Source: Bacteroidaceae bacterium (GTDB lineage: Bacteria; Bacteroidota; Bacteroidia; Bacteroidales; Bacteroidaceae). Taken from it: 64,000 nucleotides of DNA. Below the pieces are notes generated by a model that was not told where the DNA came from, made no database searches, and worked only from the letters and a program-made list of their open reading frames with translations. The stretch's first letter is position 1. Each line of letters opens with the position of its first letter. Below are positions 62,344-64,000 of this stretch, piece by piece. Both the position numbers and the translations under genes were made by a program. The stretch spans positions 23,604 through 87,603 of the forward strand of contig JAGAZE010000002.1 in assembly GCA_017940185.1 (NCBI GenBank). The letters are read 5' to 3'.

Positions 62344-62404
62344 CAAAACGGTCGGCATCATCGACTGGCTGGAGCAGGCGATGATGCCGAGAGTGGGGTT
62401 TTGC
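62344..62404 (-). terminator. Hairpin after the SDR locus
   Basis: CGGCATCATCG (62353-62363) pairs with CGATGATGCCG (62379-62389), and the flanking GCAAAAC and GTTTTGC extend the structure. It follows the SDR gene on the minus strand. Confidence 0.6.
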
Positions 62405-62420
62405 GTGTTGAGGGTTGGGG

Positions 62421-63268
62421 TTATTGCCCTAGTCTGATCTGCCCTGTACGTATGCCGGCAATGACACCTCCGTCGATAAGCAGGTCTGTGCCGGTGATGA
62501 ATTGTGCATGTTGTCCCAGGAGGAAAGCTGCAGCCTCGGCAATCTCGTCACTGGTTCCTGTGCGGCGTGCGGCAGAGGCGTCAATCATTGCCTGATAGCC
62601 TGCGCCGTTGGCCCGGAACTCATCGTAGGCCAATGGTGTGACGATGACCCCTGGACTTATCGTGTTGATACGCGCGCGTCGCTTACACCATGACGTGGCA
62701 GCTGCGCGCTGAGCCTGCAGGTGGTTGAGGCGTTTGGCAATCATGTAGGCAAAGCCCGAGTTCTGCATGGCAATCTCTTTGATGAAGGGCACGTCCTTGA
62801 GTTGTGCGGTCGGAGTGTTGACCAACTGCAGCTCAATGTCGTTGGGGATGGGGTACATATATGCCGCCTGACTGCTGATGATGAGTCCTGCGCCGCCCTC
62901 TGCCATCACTTCGCCGAATGCATCTACGGCATAGCCTGTGCCAAGCATGTCGAGGTCGACAATGTGTTCGGGACTTGCTTGGTTGGGCGATGCCCCGGCG
63001 GTGTCGATGAAAAACATCACCGGTCCGAGTTGTGCTGCCTTCTGTGCGAAAGCCTCGATGCTTTCTTTCTGCAATGCGTTGACCTGCATCGTGACAACAT
63101 CGTAGCCAGAATGGCGGAAGTCGTTGCCCGTGCGCTCGAGAGTCTTCTCGCTGATGTCGCCCAAAAAATTTTCTTTCCTGCCCCTATGCGGCGCACGATG
63201 GCTGTTCCCATACTGCCGGCACCCAAGAGTGCCACAACGTGTTTTTGTTCGTTTCGGTCGAAAATCAT
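62421..63268 (-). pseudogene. SDR family oxidoreductase, frameshifted near its N-terminus
   Basis: The reading frame starts at ATG 63268 (MIFDRNEQKHVVALLGAGSM then GTAIVRRIGAGKKIF), with the GxxxGxG-type dinucleotide site, then shifts at a run of six T/A (63163-63168) into a frame that continues GDISEKTLERTGNDFRHSGY and runs intact to 62421. Later SDR features are whole: SSQAAYMYP and the YMIAKRL active site, INTISPGVIVTPL, FITGTDLLIDGGV. One extra T in the run would restore the frame as IFLGDIS. It may be a mutation, a sequencing error in a homopolymer, or slippage-dependent expression. Without the shift it would be a 281-aa NAD(P)-dependent oxidoreductase of unknown substrate. Confidence 0.75.
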
Positions 63269-63339
63269 AATGTCAATTTGCTATTTAACAATTTCTTGCA
63301 CTCCGTAGGTGCTCATGCGAGCAGTGCTTGGAGTGCGGC

Positions 63340-63921
63340 TTACTTTTGTTCTCCCCTCTGTGGAGCAGTGCCGGTAAGGCTTCTGATGAATTTTGCCGGA
63401 TTGCCTCCAACAATGGTGTTGGGAGCTACATCTTTGGTGACCACTGCGCCAGCTGCCACAACAGCATTTTCGCCTATGGTAACGCCTGGCAGGATGATGG
63501 CACCCACACCAATCCAAGCGTTACGCCCGATGTGTACGGCCTTGCAGCGCAACACCATGCGGTTGTCAAAGTCGTGATTGTCGGTTACGATGCGAACATT
63601 CGGTCCAATCATCACGTTGTCGTCGATGGTGATGCCTCCAGCTGCCATACATGTCAGCGAGTGGTTGACGAAGACTCCTTTGCCAATCTTCATCTGGCAG
63701 CCGAAGTCAATCTGAACAGGTGGCATCAGATAGCTTGTCGGGGGGAGATTGCCGCCAAAGAGTTGCTCTTCCAACGGCCGTATCTTTTCAGGCAGTGGAG
63801 CCGTTGTGTTGATTTGAAAACAAAGTCCGGCGCATTCGGTCATGTGTTTGATGGCCTCAGCGTACTCGGGAGCCGCCATGTCAACGTCGACCCCAGACCT
63901 TAATTGCTCGAAAATGTCCAT
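63340..63921 (-). CDS. Acyltransferase with left-handed beta-helix (sugar O-acetyltransferase family)
   Basis: 193 residues from the ATG at 63921 (MDIFEQLRSGVDVDMAAPEY); the start at 63993 gives an extra unlikely leader. Hexapeptide repeats form the helix: MKIGKGVFVNHSLTCMAAGG, ITIDDNVMIGPNVRIVTDNH, VHIGRNAWIGVGAIILPGVT, IGENAVVAAGAVVTKDV, with the catalytic His in TDNHDF. It should transfer acetyl or another acyl group to a small sugar or amine. It lies upstream of the frameshifted SDR gene, 71 bp away on the same strand, so the two may form an operon. Confidence 0.88.
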   Translation of the reverse strand: MDIFEQLRSGVDVDMAAPEYAEAIKHMTECAGLCFQINTTAPLPEKIRPLEEQLFGGNLPPTSYLMPPVQIDFGCQMKIGKGVFVNHSLTCMAAGGITIDDNVMIGPNVRIVTDNHDFDNRMVLRCKAVHIGRNAWIGVGAIILPGVTIGENAVVAAGAVVTKDVAPNTIVGGNPAKFIRSLTGTAPQRGEQK

Positions 63922-64000
63922 ATTGCTTACTGTTTTATGATAAGCGATTAACGCTCTGTTTACTATTCTGTGGTGTCGTAGGCAAAGGTCCAACGAAAAA

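Noticed and set aside
62665-62695. GTGTAAGCG word within the SDR gene resembling the hairpin family
   Set aside because: It encodes the expected WxKRxARINTISPG stretch of the SDR family and has no inverted partner.
1-64000. tRNA, rRNA, integrase, transposase or att sites
   Set aside because: None recognised by eye; the repeats described lack flanking recombinase genes. A dedicated scan would be decisive.

Overview
The window looks like chromosome from a Bacteroidales bacterium, most likely Prevotellaceae. It carries a complete porPKLMN/gldKLMN-type type IX secretion (T9SS) locus, several secreted proteins with T9SS-like C-terminal tails, a SusC/SusD pair, many short OMP_b-brl-type outer-membrane proteins, and repeated upstream TAnnTTTG motifs (the -7 box of Bacteroidetes sigma-ABfr promoters). 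Shine-Dalgarno sequences are mostly absent. The genus is inferred from the style of the secreted tails, not from a marker search. No tRNA, rRNA, CRISPR, prophage or intact insertion sequence was recognised.

Layout. 1-3.9 kb: 5' part of recG (cut by the window edge), a DJ-1/PfpI protein, NAD kinase and an ABC exporter. 4.0-11.7 kb: a four-gene outer-membrane uptake operon (SusC, SusD, HExxH metallopeptidase lipoprotein, DUF4302-like lipoprotein) with a clear promoter, a 185-nt leader and a strong terminator. 11.8-15.4 kb: outer-membrane protein, glutathione peroxidase, thioredoxin reductase, AraC regulator. 15.5-28.3 kb: an accessory secretome block with a beta-helix protein, a BspA-like LRR protein, a 1123-aa multidomain protein and an endonuclease I protein, interleaved with a solute symporter and an acetyltransferase. 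28.3-45 kb: mfd, two glycosyltransferases, Kdo transferase, gltX, a PgpH-like HD protein, an OMPP1/FadL-type protein and priA. 45.2-52.1 kb: a beta-barrel protein, then porN, porM, porL, porK and porP on the minus strand. 52.2-63.9 kb: mnmA, a four-gene pgi operon, DUF4421, gpsA, lysS, a frameshifted SDR and an acetyltransferase.

How genes work together. The PorKLMN/P operon encodes the core and motor of the T9SS; four proteins 20-35 kb away end in tails that look like its sorting signal, so machine and clients lie in the same window. The Sus-like operon probably captures, trims and imports a peptide or other macromolecule. Gpx and TrxB form a redox pair; waaA and the glycosyltransferases serve the envelope; lysS-gpsA and pgi-HAD are housekeeping operons.

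The least explained material is non-coding. Two gene-free stretches (40.3-41.1 kb and 57.0-58.2 kb), plus parts of 17.9-18.6 kb, hold several families of short repeats: 22-bp tandem units with no spacers, GTGTAAGCG/CGCTTACAC hairpins, a 75/76-bp tandem repeat with a fragment in the lysS leader, and a perfect 42-bp inverted repeat. A long 5' leader with pairing potential precedes the BspA-like gene. These are the best candidates for undescribed elements here.
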